A stretch of DNA of 64,000 bases from Catenovulum maritimum. Lineage in GTDB: Bacteria > Pseudomonadota > Gammaproteobacteria > Enterobacterales > Alteromonadaceae. Location of the stretch: assembly GCF_001050375.1 (NCBI RefSeq), contig NZ_KQ130492.1, forward strand, positions 41,795 through 105,794, in the 5' to 3' direction. This document shows positions 1-8,096 of the stretch, one piece after another. Position 1 is the stretch's first letter. Each line of letters begins with the position of its first letter. A program made the translations under genes and the position numbers. The notes beneath the pieces are model-generated. The model was not told where the DNA came from, ran no database searches, and saw only the letters and a program-made list of their open reading frames with translations.

Positions 1-252
1 GCTGAAGAGCAAGTGATTAAAATGGAAATTTTAACTGGTATTGAAAGCCCTAGCGATTGTCTTGATAAGCGTATGACATTACAAGTTCAAATGTTGTCGA
101 ATAAGTTAAATGAAGGTGAAGAGCTTACGCTTGATAGCTTACTTAAGCAGTGGCTTAATGCGACTCAGCTAGATAACTCAACTCTGGCGAAGGCACAATT
201 TGATAGAGTAAAAGCTGCAACATTGGCGAGCTTATCGGCAGAAAGTAAGTAG
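1..252 (+). CDS. C-terminal end of a probable DUF349-domain protein (5' partial)
   Basis: The frame is open from the first base, so the gene starts upstream of the window; only its last 83 residues are visible, ending at TAG 250-252. The segment MEILTGIESPSDCLDKRMTL followed by a QVQML helix resembles the C-terminal part of gammaproteobacterial DUF349 proteins, which have a similar stretch of the form 'LE.L.G..SP..D...RM..QV..L'. DUF349 proteins are helical and poorly characterised. The remainder is charged and helical, with no membrane segment. The gene converges on asnS, with the repeat element at 323-590 between them. The family call rests on this short tail only. Confidence 0.5.
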   Translation, partial: AEEQVIKMEILTGIESPSDCLDKRMTLQVQMLSNKLNEGEELTLDSLLKQWLNATQLDNSTLAKAQFDRVKAATLASLSAESK

Positions 253-322
253 CATCGCAATTAGAAGTTTAAATACTTACCTGAGAAATAGACTTGGGTA
301 GGTTGCTTAATTCGTTTAATCG

Positions 323-590
323 TTAGAGCTAAATCAATATAAATAGCGATAGTCAGCTGGAGATAAAAGCCATTTAGGCAAGGCAAGTTGGCACAGGCAT
401 AGTGGTTCTATGCCAAGCCGACTTAACGCAGAATAAATGGCTTTTAGCCCAGCCTTTCAGGAACCTCACAGACAGCCCACTTCTGTGTTGTATCATTTTG
501 AAAGGTGCCTACATTCCTGCAATGATACGCCTTGAATTGAACTGTCTGTGATGGCTCTGATACTCGCAATTTATATTGACTTAGCTCTAA
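323..590. mobile_element. MITE-like or composite palindromic element with 27-bp terminal inverted repeats
   Basis: The ends are inverted repeats: 323-349 against 564-590 match at 25 of 27 positions. Inside are further inverted pairs: 356-360/449-453 (GCTGG), 364-376/434-446 (13 bp perfect, TAAAAGCCATTTA), 385-392/417-424 (one wobble), 396-401/409-414, 453-459/499-505, 467-472/482-487, 490-497/521-528 and 466-475/542-551. Some of these compete, so alternative folds are possible. A 10-bp direct repeat CTAAATCAAT lies at 329-338 and 587-596. There is no open frame of note. The element sits between convergent genes, a usual site for REP or MITE units. Whether it is mobile or multicopy cannot be judged from one copy. 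Confidence 0.6.
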
Positions 591-604
591 ATCAATTATT
601 AGAT

Positions 605-636
605 AAAAAAATGCCGCTATATTTAGCGGCATTTTT
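605..636. terminator. Rho-independent terminator after asnS
   Basis: An A-run, the stem ATGCCGCTA/TAGCGGCAT and a T-run form a symmetric hairpin that works on either strand. It lies 22 bases past the asnS stop and would also stop readthrough from the upstream plus-strand gene. Confidence 0.85.
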
Positions 637-657
637 ATTTGTTGAGCTAAGAAAAAT

Positions 658-2052
658 TTAGAAGTTAGCTGATTTAGCTGCTCTTGGGAAAGCGATAACG
701 TCACGAACGTTTGCCACGCCTGTAACATAAGAAACTAAGCGCTCAAATCCTAAGCCAAAACCACCATGTGGGACAGAGCCATAACGACGTAAATCTCTAT
801 ACCAGTAATAGTCTTCTGGATTTAAGCCAGATTCAATCATACGCGCGTCTAAGATATCTAATCTATCTTCACGTTGACTACCACCTATAATCTCACCTAT
901 ACCAGGCGCTAAAACATCCATAGCGGCAACGGTTTTATTGTCGTCATTCATACGCATATAGAAAGATTTAATTTCTTTTGGATAGTTTTGCAAGATAACT
1001 GGACCACCTACGTGCTCTTCAGCTAGATATCTTTCGTGTTCTGAAGATAAATCGACTCCCCACTCAACAGGAAATTCGAATTTCTTACCACAATTTTTCA
1101 ATATCTCAATTGCGTCTGTGTAATCCATGCGAACAAAACTTGTTTCAGATAAAGTTTCTAAGCGTTGGATTAATCCTTTTTGTACACGTTGATCGAAAAA
1201 TTCTAAATCGTCTTTACGCTCATTTAGTACTGCTTTAAATACGTACTTAAGCATGTCCTCAGCACACTGAGCAACAGTTGCTAAATCAGCAAATGCAATC
1301 TCAGGCTCTACCATCCAAAACTCTGCTAAATGGCGACTTGTGTTTGAGTTTTCCGCGCGGAAAGTTGGACCGAAAGTATAAACTTTAGACAGTGCACAAC
1401 AGTATGTTTCAACGTTTAATTGGCCAGAAACAGTTAAGAAAGCTTCTTTACCGAAAAAGTCTTGGCTAAAATCAGTTTTACCTTCATCCGTTAATGGTGG
1501 GTTGACTGAATCTAGTGTTGATACGCGGAACATTTCACCAGCGCCTTCACAATCACTTGCAGTGATTATCGGTGTTGCTATCCATTGGAAGCCGTCTTCA
1601 TTGAAGAATCTATGAATCGCTTGCGCAAGTGTATTTCTGACACGTGTTACAGCACCAATTAAATTTGTACGTGGGCGTAAATGCGCATGTTCTCTTAAAT
1701 ATTCTACAGAGTGGCGTTTTGGAGCCATAGGGTAAGTGTCTGGGTCTTCAACTAAACCTATGATTTCAATAGAGTCAGCCTGTATTTCAAAAGATTGGCC
1801 TTTACCTTGAGATTCAACAATTTTACCTGTAACGCTAAGTGAACAACTGGTTGTTAACTTCATAATTTCAGCGTAATTGCTTAAATTTTTATCTGCTACA
1901 ATTTGAATAGGATCAAAACATGAACCATCATGTAAATTAATAAATGAAAAATTAGGATTAGCACGTACAGTGCGGATCCAACCTTTTACTGTGATTATTG
2001 ATTCAACTGGGTATTTACCCGCTAACACATCACTTATTGAGCTGTGACTCAT
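658..2052 (-). CDS. asnS: Asparagine--tRNA ligase
   Basis: Cytoplasmic class IIb aminoacyl-tRNA synthetase that charges tRNA(Asn) with asparagine using ATP. The 464 residues match the usual length (about 466). An N-terminal OB-fold anticodon-binding domain (about residues 15-105, beginning [19 protein letters not shown]) precedes the catalytic core. Motif 2 is visible as [21 protein letters not shown]-like sequence, motif 3 as [15 protein letters not shown], and the end [12 protein letters not shown] is typical of bacterial AsnRS. The ATG at 2052 has GGAG about ten bases upstream. It is a single-gene unit with its own terminator. Confidence 0.97.
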   Translation of the reverse strand: MSHSSISDVLAGKYPVESIITVKGWIRTVRANPNFSFINLHDGSCFDPIQIVADKNLSNYAEIMKLTTSCSLSVTGKIVESQGKGQSFEIQADSIEIIGLVEDPDTYPMAPKRHSVEYLREHAHLRPRTNLIGAVTRVRNTLAQAIHRFFNEDGFQWIATPIITASDCEGAGEMFRVSTLDSVNPPLTDEGKTDFSQDFFGKEAFLTVSGQLNVETYCCALSKVYTFGPTFRAENSNTSRHLAEFWMVEPEIAFADLATVAQCAEDMLKYVFKAVLNERKDDLEFFDQRVQKGLIQRLETLSETSFVRMDYTDAIEILKNCGKKFEFPVEWGVDLSSEHERYLAEEHVGGPVILQNYPKEIKSFYMRMNDDNKTVAAMDVLAPGIGEIIGGSQREDRLDILDARMIESGLNPEDYYWYRDLRRYGSVPHGGFGLGFERLVSYVTGVANVRDVIAFPRAAKSANF

Positions 2053-2231
2053 GTTTGATTTGCTCCGGCAATTAGTTATATTGGTTATTTATAGCCAAGC
2101 TATTTTTGATTGCACAATCGAAAAATTGACGCAATAACCTTGGATATTTTTAAAGCGGATATGTTACCGATTGAAATAGGATTAACAAGCTTAAAAATGA
2201 AATTTAGCCTAGATTCACTAAGATTTTTACA

Positions 2232-2606
2232 ATGAAAGTAGCAGATAAACGTAAAGGACCAGATTGGGTAATCAAAACACTCTGGATTTTAACTGTTTTA
2301 GCTTGGCTTGGCTTTATTCTGTCATTATTTTCATATCACTTTGCTCGGCCCGAATTAGTGCCTGGCTATGCTGAATATATACAAACAACCCAAGAGTATA
2401 GAACTGAGTGGCTCAAAGACTGGACTGCCATTTTAACCTATCAACTTATCTTTTCTGCAATTGTGAGTTTGTTAGCGATTATCGTCAATTCACGAAGGCT
2501 TAAACGTAAAACTGATAAATTCCATTTTAACCTAGTCTTGCTTGCATTGGCCTCTGTATCTGCCTTTAGTTATATTTGGGTTGAAGTTTTACCTTTATTA
2601 GCTTGA
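2232..2606 (+). CDS. Small membrane protein of unknown function (three transmembrane segments)
   Basis: A 124-residue protein I cannot assign to a named family. It has three hydrophobic stretches: residues about 17-36 (LWILTVLAWLGFILSLFSY), 66-86 (ILTYQLIFSAIVSLLAIIV) and 99-122 (FNLVLLALASVSAFSYIWV). A charged periplasmic or cytoplasmic loop of about 30 residues lies between the first two, and a basic RRLKRKTDK stretch after the second suggests a cytoplasmic loop. The basic N-terminus (MKVADKRKG) fits an inner-membrane location. It stands alone between asnS (divergent) and the isomerase gene, 117 bases before the latter. No function is proposed. Confidence 0.75.
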   Translation: MKVADKRKGPDWVIKTLWILTVLAWLGFILSLFSYHFARPELVPGYAEYIQTTQEYRTEWLKDWTAILTYQLIFSAIVSLLAIIVNSRRLKRKTDKFHFNLVLLALASVSAFSYIWVEVLPLLA

Positions 2607-2723
2607 GACCAAAAACTAATGGCTTAAGATTGATATGGCAGCTAATTTATGTACAATTGACACCGGTGGCAAGGTGGTGAGTGATACCATTTTGAAGAAT
2701 GAAATTTAAATAAGGGTAAATCC

Positions 2724-3362
2724 ATGAAAATCGCATTAATGAACGAGTTTAGCCAAGCGGCTAAAAACGCGACAGTCTTAAAAGAACTGCAAGCTGTAGC
2801 TCAAGAACAAGGTCATGATGTGTTTAATGTTGGTATGAGTGATGATAATGATCACAGATTAACTTATATTCACTTAGGTATAATTGCGAGTTTATTATTA
2901 AATTCAAAAGCGGTTGATTTTGTCGTGAGTGGTTGCGGTACTGGGCAGGGGGCTTTAATGTCTTTAAATGCATACCCAGGCGTTACTTGTGGCTATTGTA
3001 TCGATCCTGCAGATGCGTTTTTATTTGCACAAATTAATAATGGTAATGCTTTAGCACTGCCATTTGCGAAGGGCTTTGGCTGGGGTGCAGAATTAAACAT
3101 TCGATATATTTTTGAGAAAGCTTTTACGGGCGAAAAAGGCCAAGGTTATCCACCTGAGCGTAAAGAATCTCAAGTCGAAAATGCGGGCATTCTAAGCCAA
3201 GTGAAATCTGCGGTCGCGAAAGACTTTTTAGCAGGTTTAAAATCTTTAGATCCTGAGTTAGTCAAAACTGCTGTTGGTGGTGAAAGGTTCCAAGCATGCT
3301 TTTTTGAAAACTGCCAAGATGAAGCTATCGCTGAATTTGTCAGAAGTGTGATCGACGCTTAA
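2724..3362 (+). CDS. RpiB/LacA/LacB family sugar-phosphate isomerase
   Basis: A 212-residue protein of the ribose-5-phosphate isomerase B / galactose-6-phosphate isomerase family. The N-terminal Rossmann-like strand (MKIALMNEF), DFVVSGCGTGQGALM around residues 65-80 (holding the family's active-site cysteine loop, compare CGTG.G in RpiB) and the NNGNALALPF segment are visible. It is longer than E. coli RpiB (about 150 residues) by a C-terminal extension of about 60 residues. Such longer members are often annotated only to family level, so the substrate is unknown. No sugar-transport or kinase genes are adjacent. SD-like AAGGGT precedes the ATG, and a terminator follows. Confidence 0.8.
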   Translation: MKIALMNEFSQAAKNATVLKELQAVAQEQGHDVFNVGMSDDNDHRLTYIHLGIIASLLLNSKAVDFVVSGCGTGQGALMSLNAYPGVTCGYCIDPADAFLFAQINNGNALALPFAKGFGWGAELNIRYIFEKAFTGEKGQGYPPERKESQVENAGILSQVKSAVAKDFLAGLKSLDPELVKTAVGGERFQACFFENCQDEAIAEFVRSVIDA

Positions 3363-3375
3363 TTTAAAGTTAAAG

Positions 3376-3405
3376 AAAACGTTAGTTTAGATAAGCTAAC
3401 GTTTT
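3376..3405. terminator. Rho-independent terminator between convergent genes
   Basis: The stem AAAACGTTAG / CTAACGTTTT with a ten-base loop ends in a T-run. It lies just after the isomerase gene and before the end of the convergent kinase gene, and the symmetry suggests bidirectional use. Confidence 0.8.
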
Positions 3406-3416
3406 ATTTAAAACTG

Positions 3417-4205
3417 CTAGTCGCTTTCGCTAAGGTGCCATAACTTGTTGATTTCAGTAAACACAATTTGATAATCAGTTATTTTATCTATAGAGATTCG
3501 CTTGTTCGCCATTGCTGCTTGATACTTTTCAATTAAGCTTTGTTGTTGCGCTAGAGTCAATTGATTGATGACAATTGAGCTGGCTAAATCGTATTCTACT
3601 TCTGCTAACCTAGCATATTCCCAATCAATTATTTTGTTTTCACTGCCTAGTAATAGGTTTTGAAATGACATATCACCGTGACAAAGACAATTGAGCTGAC
3701 TGTTTTCGTCCAGTTTTTTACAGAGTTGAATTAAATTTTTGTAGTCTGCAGTTGACCGCTGCGCTCTTGCTATGAGTAGAGACGACTCGTGAGTTAAATC
3801 TTGTTTTGTTAATTTAGTGTGCGGTTGTAATGCTTGCTGGTGTAATCGAGCTAAGCAGGTGGCAACTTGCTGTATTTTGTCATCCATTGCTAAGTTAGAG
3901 CTTGCAAGATCGCCCGCCACTTCAAAGCGCTGAATGAGTAGGTTTAATGTTTGGCTGTAAAAAAATGTCAGAGGCGATAAATTTACACTTTCTGCCCATT
4001 GCCTAACTTGTTGCTCGTTTTGAATGGCCTGTTTATCTAATCTGCTGAGATTAAATTTTTTAACGAAGAATAACCCAGTTTGGGTTTTTACTTTAAAGCA
4101 GTTGTTAGTTAAACCTGAGGTTAAAACCTTGATAGAGTGAACTGAGCCGACTTTCTCTTCAATCCACTTGATATCTTCAGCGCTGATTTGTGTTGGCTTA
4201 ATCAT
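3417..4205 (-). CDS. ThiK-like thiamine kinase / choline-kinase-fold phosphotransferase
   Basis: A 262-residue APH/choline-kinase fold protein. The catalytic loop reads CLCHGDMSFQNLLLG (His-Gly-Asp, with Asn five residues on) and is followed by the metal-binding IIDWEYA; the N-lobe has SGLTNNCFKVK and FFVKKFN. Its place as the last gene of a TPP-riboswitch operon, one base after the permease stop, points to phosphorylation of imported thiamine, as ThiK does in enterobacteria. A longer frame reaches 4256 but would overlap the permease by 50 bases. I chose ATG 4205, which gives the usual kinase N-terminus. Specificity for thiamine is inferred from context; the fold alone also fits choline or aminoglycoside kinases. 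Confidence 0.78.
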   Translation of the reverse strand: MIKPTQISAEDIKWIEEKVGSVHSIKVLTSGLTNNCFKVKTQTGLFFVKKFNLSRLDKQAIQNEQQVRQWAESVNLSPLTFFYSQTLNLLIQRFEVAGDLASSNLAMDDKIQQVATCLARLHQQALQPHTKLTKQDLTHESSLLIARAQRSTADYKNLIQLCKKLDENSQLNCLCHGDMSFQNLLLGSENKIIDWEYARLAEVEYDLASSIVINQLTLAQQQSLIEKYQAAMANKRISIDKITDYQIVFTEINKLWHLSESD

Positions 4206-4206
4206 T

Positions 4207-4779
4207 CTATTGCTTAAGGTAGGTTTGTCGCCATTGCCAATAACCCCAGATTGCAATCAGGGTGTAACCAATAAATAGGTAGCTTGTGGTGTCGAGCGAT
4301 TTAGAGGTATATAGATAGACTGAAATAGCATCTATCACTATCCAATATAACCAGTTTTCTAAAACTCTCTGTGCAACTAGATAGGTTGCAAACACAGCAA
4401 AAACAGTCGTTAAAGTATCTAAATAAGCAAAATCTGCCTGAGTATAATTCGCCATGATAAACCCTAGCGTCAGTGTTAATAAGCCTAGGGTGGTTATCCA
4501 GATAAGGTGTTGTTTCTTACTCCAACTTTTTATTTGGATTTGAGCTTGGTTTTGGCTCTGGCTTTTTTGCCAGTTAAACCAGCCGTAGATGGCCATAGCG
4601 ATATAGTAAACTTGTAGCCCACTGTCCATTAAGAGGTTTACATCGAAGAATAACCAAGTATAAATCGCAGTTGAAACCAGTGCAGCTGGCCAGCACCAAA
4701 TGTTCCCCTTAGCGGCAAGTAATACATATATTAGACTAAGCAGTGCTGCTAGGTTTTCTAAAGTTACAATAGCGTCCAT
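4207..4779 (-). CDS. PnuC-family thiamine permease (PnuT-like)
   Basis: A 190-residue inner-membrane protein with about seven hydrophobic segments. The family signature is clear: WPAALVSTAIYTWLFF (about 29-44) and DSGLQVYYIAMAIYGWFNW (about 52-70), including the tryptophans that line the vitamin site in PnuC transporters. PnuC proteins carry nicotinamide riboside; the PnuT branch carries thiamine and is found in TPP-riboswitch operons. Here the riboswitch, the thiamine-binding protein and the kinase in the same operon argue for thiamine. These are facilitators that rely on intracellular phosphorylation, which fits the kinase gene downstream. The start ATG at 4779 lies seven bases after the preceding gene's stop. 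Confidence 0.85.
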   Translation of the reverse strand: MDAIVTLENLAALLSLIYVLLAAKGNIWCWPAALVSTAIYTWLFFDVNLLMDSGLQVYYIAMAIYGWFNWQKSQSQNQAQIQIKSWSKKQHLIWITTLGLLTLTLGFIMANYTQADFAYLDTLTTVFAVFATYLVAQRVLENWLYWIVIDAISVYLYTSKSLDTTSYLFIGYTLIAIWGYWQWRQTYLKQ

Positions 4780-4786
4780 GCTCTAA

Positions 4787-5047
4787 TTATTCTTCAACAC
4801 TGGATCTATCACCTGGAACGTATTTGCAGACAAAAATTGCAGTGCCAGTTTGTTCGTAGGTTGCTTTAATTTCTTTTTGCAGACATGCCATTACGTCGTC
4901 ATATTCTCCAAACACTTGGCTACTCATGCCGTTTGTGACTATGTGAATGTTTGAGTATTCGCGAATGCGTTTTATAAAAGCCCAAATTAAGTCTTCGAAC
5001 TGAGTTTCGGCAAGCGGGTATAAACTGATTTCAACAGACAGTTGCAT
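4787..5047 (-). CDS. YkoF/MTH1187-type thiamine-binding protein
   Basis: An 86-residue alpha/beta protein. The start MQLSVEISLYPL and the later NGMSSQVFGEYDDVM segment are typical of the small YkoF-like / MTH1187 family, whose members bind thiamine or its pyrimidine part in the cytoplasm. The protein has no signal peptide, so it should be cytosolic. It lies between the TonB receptor (65 bases upstream) and the permease (seven bases downstream). The role is probably binding or buffering of incoming vitamin; no enzymatic activity is known for the family. RBS-like GGCGAAAC precedes the ATG. Confidence 0.75.
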   Translation of the reverse strand: MQLSVEISLYPLAETQFEDLIWAFIKRIREYSNIHIVTNGMSSQVFGEYDDVMACLQKEIKATYEQTGTAIFVCKYVPGDRSSVEE

Positions 5048-5112
5048 TGTTTCGCCTTATTAGGTGAACCGCTAACTTAGCTGTTTAAGCTAGCGGTAAA
5101 GTTGTAAGAGAA

Positions 5113-7206
5113 TTAAAAGCTATATTCAGCTGTTACACCAAATACGCGAGGCTCACCGTATTGAACCCAAGACTGTTCTGGATATTCAGTTCTCGGGTCG
5201 TTAGGGAATGAAAAACCTTGCGTGTAGGTATCTTGATCAAATAAGTTTCTACCCCAAACTTTAACTGTTAGTGCGTCGAACTCTATATTTAATGAAGCAT
5301 TGACTAAGTTTTTACTGAGCGACATGGTATCGTGATCATCAGAGAATCTAAATTCATCTTTTCTATCTAACTCTAGATTTAACCAAAGTTGATCTGTAAT
5401 ACTTAAGTTTAGCCCTAGGTTTAAAGTATAAGTTGGTGTTTGTGAAAACTCGCCCGCTTCAATTGCAGCAAAGTCACCTTCAGCAGGTAGATTTTCAAAT
5501 TCAGCGACTAGATAACCAAGGTTTAAGTACATCTCTAATGCGTTGGTTGCAAACCAGTTAGTTTCTAACTCCAAGCCTTTAGAAAAGCCAGTTTCTGCAT
5601 TGGTTGTATAAGGGATAAAAGTGGATGAATTGTCTTCATTAGTAATAACTTTATTTCTGGTGATTTGAGCCGCCTCTCTATCCATATAAAATGCTGCTAA
5701 TCTGACGAATAAGCTTTCGTTTTGATATTTTAAACCTGTTTCGTAATTCCATAAAAACTCTGGTTCAAAAGTTCTTTCTTGTTGTGTTAGGTTAGCATCT
5801 AAACTAACACCACCTGTCATATAACCGCGGCTAACCAGTCCATAAGCATACAAATCTTGAGTGAGTTTGTAGCCCAATGAAACTTTACCGCCTAGCATAT
5901 TATAATCTGGTGAGGCAGTGATCTTGTTAGAGTCAGCAAATGTCATTTGGTGCTGCTCATATCTGAAACCGACACTTAAATCGAAATTAGCTGAAAGCTG
6001 GCTATTAGTTTGTACAAATAAAGCTTGTTTTTCATTTTCAAAGTTAGAATCAAAGTAGGTGTAAGACGGTGTTTCTGTGTCTATATCAAATTTGGTATAC
6101 CTGTGATTTAACTCATCTTCTGATTTTTGATAATAGGCGCCAATAACCCAGCTAGTTGTATCGTTAAAAATCAAACCGGCTTCTTCAGACATAAATCTAA
6201 ATTCGCCAGTGTAATTAGATTTATCTCTTAAATTTTGTTCGTATTGACTGTATTCCCATCCTGGCGCTATGCCGATATATGACCAGTCGATATCAAACTC
6301 GTAAGCGATTTCACTTTCTGCATAGGTGAAAATAGATTGGAACGACGCTGAATCAGATAACTTGATCTTTAAATTAGAGCTGATGGCATTACTTTTTTGT
6401 GCATCACGACCTGGCTGGTCAGAGTAAGTTACCCGAGTATTATCTAAACTGAAAGCATCGTAGCTATTATCAATATTGATATGATACAGGTTTAAATCCC
6501 AGACAAAGTCTGCTGACGGGCTAAACCTGAGGGTTCCTTTTAAACTCAGTTCATCTCTATTATTGGTGTCTTCTGCTTTTAGATAATCATTTCGGATAAA
6601 ACCATCATTTTTAAATTGATGAGCTGATACACGATAGCTGAGGTCTTTGGTGAGCCCATTAGAATAAGCTAAACCGATTTCTTTGGTATTGTAATTACCA
6701 ACACCTAGCTTTAATTTTCCTGATGCTGTGTTAGTTGGCGCATTAGACTTTAAGTAAATTAAACCAGCAAGCGCGTTTGCGCCAAATCGAGTGCCCTGTG
6801 GCCCTCTAAAAACTTCCACTTGGTTAACGTCAAATAAGGTTGCACCAGATGCCATCACACTAAAATCAATGTCATCTATATATAAACCTACTGGATAATT
6901 AACAGGTGCAAAGTATTCGCCTTGAGCACCTAAACCTCGGATTTGAAAAAATCTTGCGCGAGAAGTACCGCCTGCAAAATTTAGATTAGCCGCACTTGTT
7001 AATATTTCTTCTAGATGCGTTGCTGATTTTCTGTCGATTGCTTCACTACCTATTATACCGATAGAAGCGGGGGTAGATTTTAAGTTTAGAGTTTTAAATT
7101 CACCTTTTACTTCTATTACCTCAATATTTTGAGTATCTTCGGCAAAAGCTGGAAAATGTAAGCTAGATAAAATTGCGCTGGTTAAAACGGCTTTGTTGAA
7201 TTTCAT
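5113..7206 (-). CDS. TonB-dependent outer-membrane receptor, probably for thiamine
   Basis: A 697-residue outer-membrane receptor. The signal peptide is about residues 1-22 (ends FPAFA). A TonB-box-like IEVIEVKG is followed by the plug domain (about 40-155, with VEVFRGPQGTRFGANALAG) and a beta-barrel ending in aromatic TAEYSF, the usual Omp end. The frame is open to an upstream ATG at 7254, but that start lies in the riboswitch; ATG 7206 gives a proper signal peptide and has AGAG eight bases upstream. As first gene of a TPP-riboswitch operon it most likely takes up thiamine, like the Omr1-type receptors predicted by comparative genomics. The substrate is inferred from regulation and neighbours. 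Confidence 0.85.
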   Translation of the reverse strand: MKFNKAVLTSAILSSLHFPAFAEDTQNIEVIEVKGEFKTLNLKSTPASIGIIGSEAIDRKSATHLEEILTSAANLNFAGGTSRARFFQIRGLGAQGEYFAPVNYPVGLYIDDIDFSVMASGATLFDVNQVEVFRGPQGTRFGANALAGLIYLKSNAPTNTASGKLKLGVGNYNTKEIGLAYSNGLTKDLSYRVSAHQFKNDGFIRNDYLKAEDTNNRDELSLKGTLRFSPSADFVWDLNLYHINIDNSYDAFSLDNTRVTYSDQPGRDAQKSNAISSNLKIKLSDSASFQSIFTYAESEIAYEFDIDWSYIGIAPGWEYSQYEQNLRDKSNYTGEFRFMSEEAGLIFNDTTSWVIGAYYQKSEDELNHRYTKFDIDTETPSYTYFDSNFENEKQALFVQTNSQLSANFDLSVGFRYEQHQMTFADSNKITASPDYNMLGGKVSLGYKLTQDLYAYGLVSRGYMTGGVSLDANLTQQERTFEPEFLWNYETGLKYQNESLFVRLAAFYMDREAAQITRNKVITNEDNSSTFIPYTTNAETGFSKGLELETNWFATNALEMYLNLGYLVAEFENLPAEGDFAAIEAGEFSQTPTYTLNLGLNLSITDQLWLNLELDRKDEFRFSDDHDTMSLSKNLVNASLNIEFDALTVKVWGRNLFDQDTYTQGFSFPNDPRTEYPEQSWVQYGEPRVFGVTAEYSF

Positions 7207-7227
7207 GCGTATCTCTAAATTATACGC
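7207..7227 (-). promoter_or_regulatory. Hairpin enclosing the ribosome binding site of the TonB receptor
   Basis: On the minus strand GCGTAT...ATACGC forms a six-bp perfect stem whose loop carries the AGAG Shine-Dalgarno sequence; its 3' arm ends at the base before the start codon. It is a candidate sequestering hairpin, the translational output of the TPP riboswitch just upstream. Confidence 0.55.
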
Positions 7228-7252
7228 TGAGTTGAGAAGAGCATCCTTATCC

Positions 7253-7332
7253 ATCCCTCATCAGCATTATCTAATGGGTAAAGGGTATTATCTCAGCCAT
7301 TTACACTAAATTGTAAAAGCACCCCTTGGAAT
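7253..7332 (-). promoter_or_regulatory. TPP (thiamine pyrophosphate) riboswitch, THI box
   Basis: Read on the minus strand, the conserved blocks appear in order: GGGGTGC, a P3 hairpin TTTACA/TGTAAA, GGCTGAGAT, ATACCC, then TTAG-ATAATG-CTGA and GAGGGA. P1 can close as ATTCC/GGGAT. These match the THI-box aptamer (GGGGUGC, CUGAGA, UACCC, AUAAUGCCAG, GGGA). The usual CTGG/CCAG stem is replaced by TTAG/CTGA, which still pairs with one wobble, and the segment before the last GGGA is one base shorter than in the E. coli thiM aptamer. It lies 46 bases upstream of the TonB receptor start and should turn the thiamine operon off when TPP is plentiful. Confidence 0.92.
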
Positions 7333-7439
7333 TTTCGCGAACTATACCACATAGGCGCTAGTCAGACGAGTAAATCAAATTATTGGCTTGGATATCTCTA
7401 TTTTTGAAGGTACCAAGCTATTCATTTCTGGACCTTGAG

Positions 7440-7898
7440 TTAGTGATTATAACTTTTATGATTTTTGTAAGTATTGGGATTGAAGTTTGGATAGGCCGCA
7501 GAGCGCATAACATCAAAAACAACTTTTAACAGACTCGTCCATGCCTGCTTTAATTCAGGGGTAAAAGCAGAACCTAATCCTTGCTTTAGAGTATAAATTA
7601 GAGCATTGCCAACCGGTGTATAATCATCAACTTTGACCCCATAATCTAAGTGTTTTATAGCCAATTTTTCAAGTACAGGCACTAAAGCATTTAAGTCTCG
7701 CAAAGCACCAACAGCAACGCCTAAGGTTTGCATTAACTTTTTGCCTTGTTCATTTAAGTTAGTTTTAAATAATCTTCTTAATTCGGGGTCATATTCAAAT
7801 AACTTATTATAAAAAATGTTAGCGGCTTGGTCCGCGATTGGAGCTACCTGACTAAAGCTTGCTTGAATTAATTTTATTTGTTCGTTCGACAAACTCAT
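7440..7898 (-). CDS. Single-domain bacterial globin
   Basis: A 152-residue haem protein without a reductase domain, like Vitreoscilla haemoglobin. It has NIFYNKLFEYDPELRRLF (helix B to CD, with the distal tyrosine position), GKKLMQTLGVAV (helix E) and KLAIKHLDYGVK, in which the histidine is the likely proximal haem ligand, then YTPVGNALIYTLKQGLG and an AWTSLLKVVFDVM helix. Known roles of the family are oxygen binding and nitric oxide detoxification with a separate reductase. RBS AGGATAG precedes the ATG. It is monocistronic, convergent with nothing, and is followed by the thiamine operon's riboswitch 107 bases downstream on the same strand. Confidence 0.88.
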   Translation of the reverse strand: MSLSNEQIKLIQASFSQVAPIADQAANIFYNKLFEYDPELRRLFKTNLNEQGKKLMQTLGVAVGALRDLNALVPVLEKLAIKHLDYGVKVDDYTPVGNALIYTLKQGLGSAFTPELKQAWTSLLKVVFDVMRSAAYPNFNPNTYKNHKSYNH

Positions 7899-8030
7899 AT
7901 TATCTATCCTTAGCGATTCATTTTGATTAAGAAGGTACTTGAATAAATAATAGACCTAATTGAAAAACTTGCAGTAGAAGATATCGAGGAAATGGAGTTG
8001 ACAGGTTTTGTTAGCTGAAATTTAGATATA

Positions 8031-8058
8031 AAAAAACCAGAACTAGGTTCTGGTTTTT
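8031..8058 (-). terminator. Rho-independent terminator of rpsT
   Basis: AAAAACCAGAAC/GTTCTGGTTTTT-type hairpin, followed on the minus strand by a long T-run. It lies 39 bases past the rpsT stop. Confidence 0.85.
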
Positions 8059-8096
8059 AGTTAATTAGATAAACTAATTAGTGCTTAGATATTTTA

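Noticed and set aside
323-590. Interpretation of the palindromic element as a CRISPR or integron attC site
   Set aside because: No regular spaced direct repeats (CRISPR) and no RYYYAAC/GTTRRRY core pair at the ends (attC).
444-728. 94-codon minus-strand frame across the asnS end and the repeat element
   Set aside because: It overlaps the asnS 3' end, runs through the palindromic element and terminator, and resembles no protein family.
7206-7254. Upstream ATG at 7254 as the TonB receptor start
   Set aside because: The extra 16 residues come from the riboswitch and the RBS hairpin region; ATG 7206 gives a clean signal peptide with a ribosome binding site.
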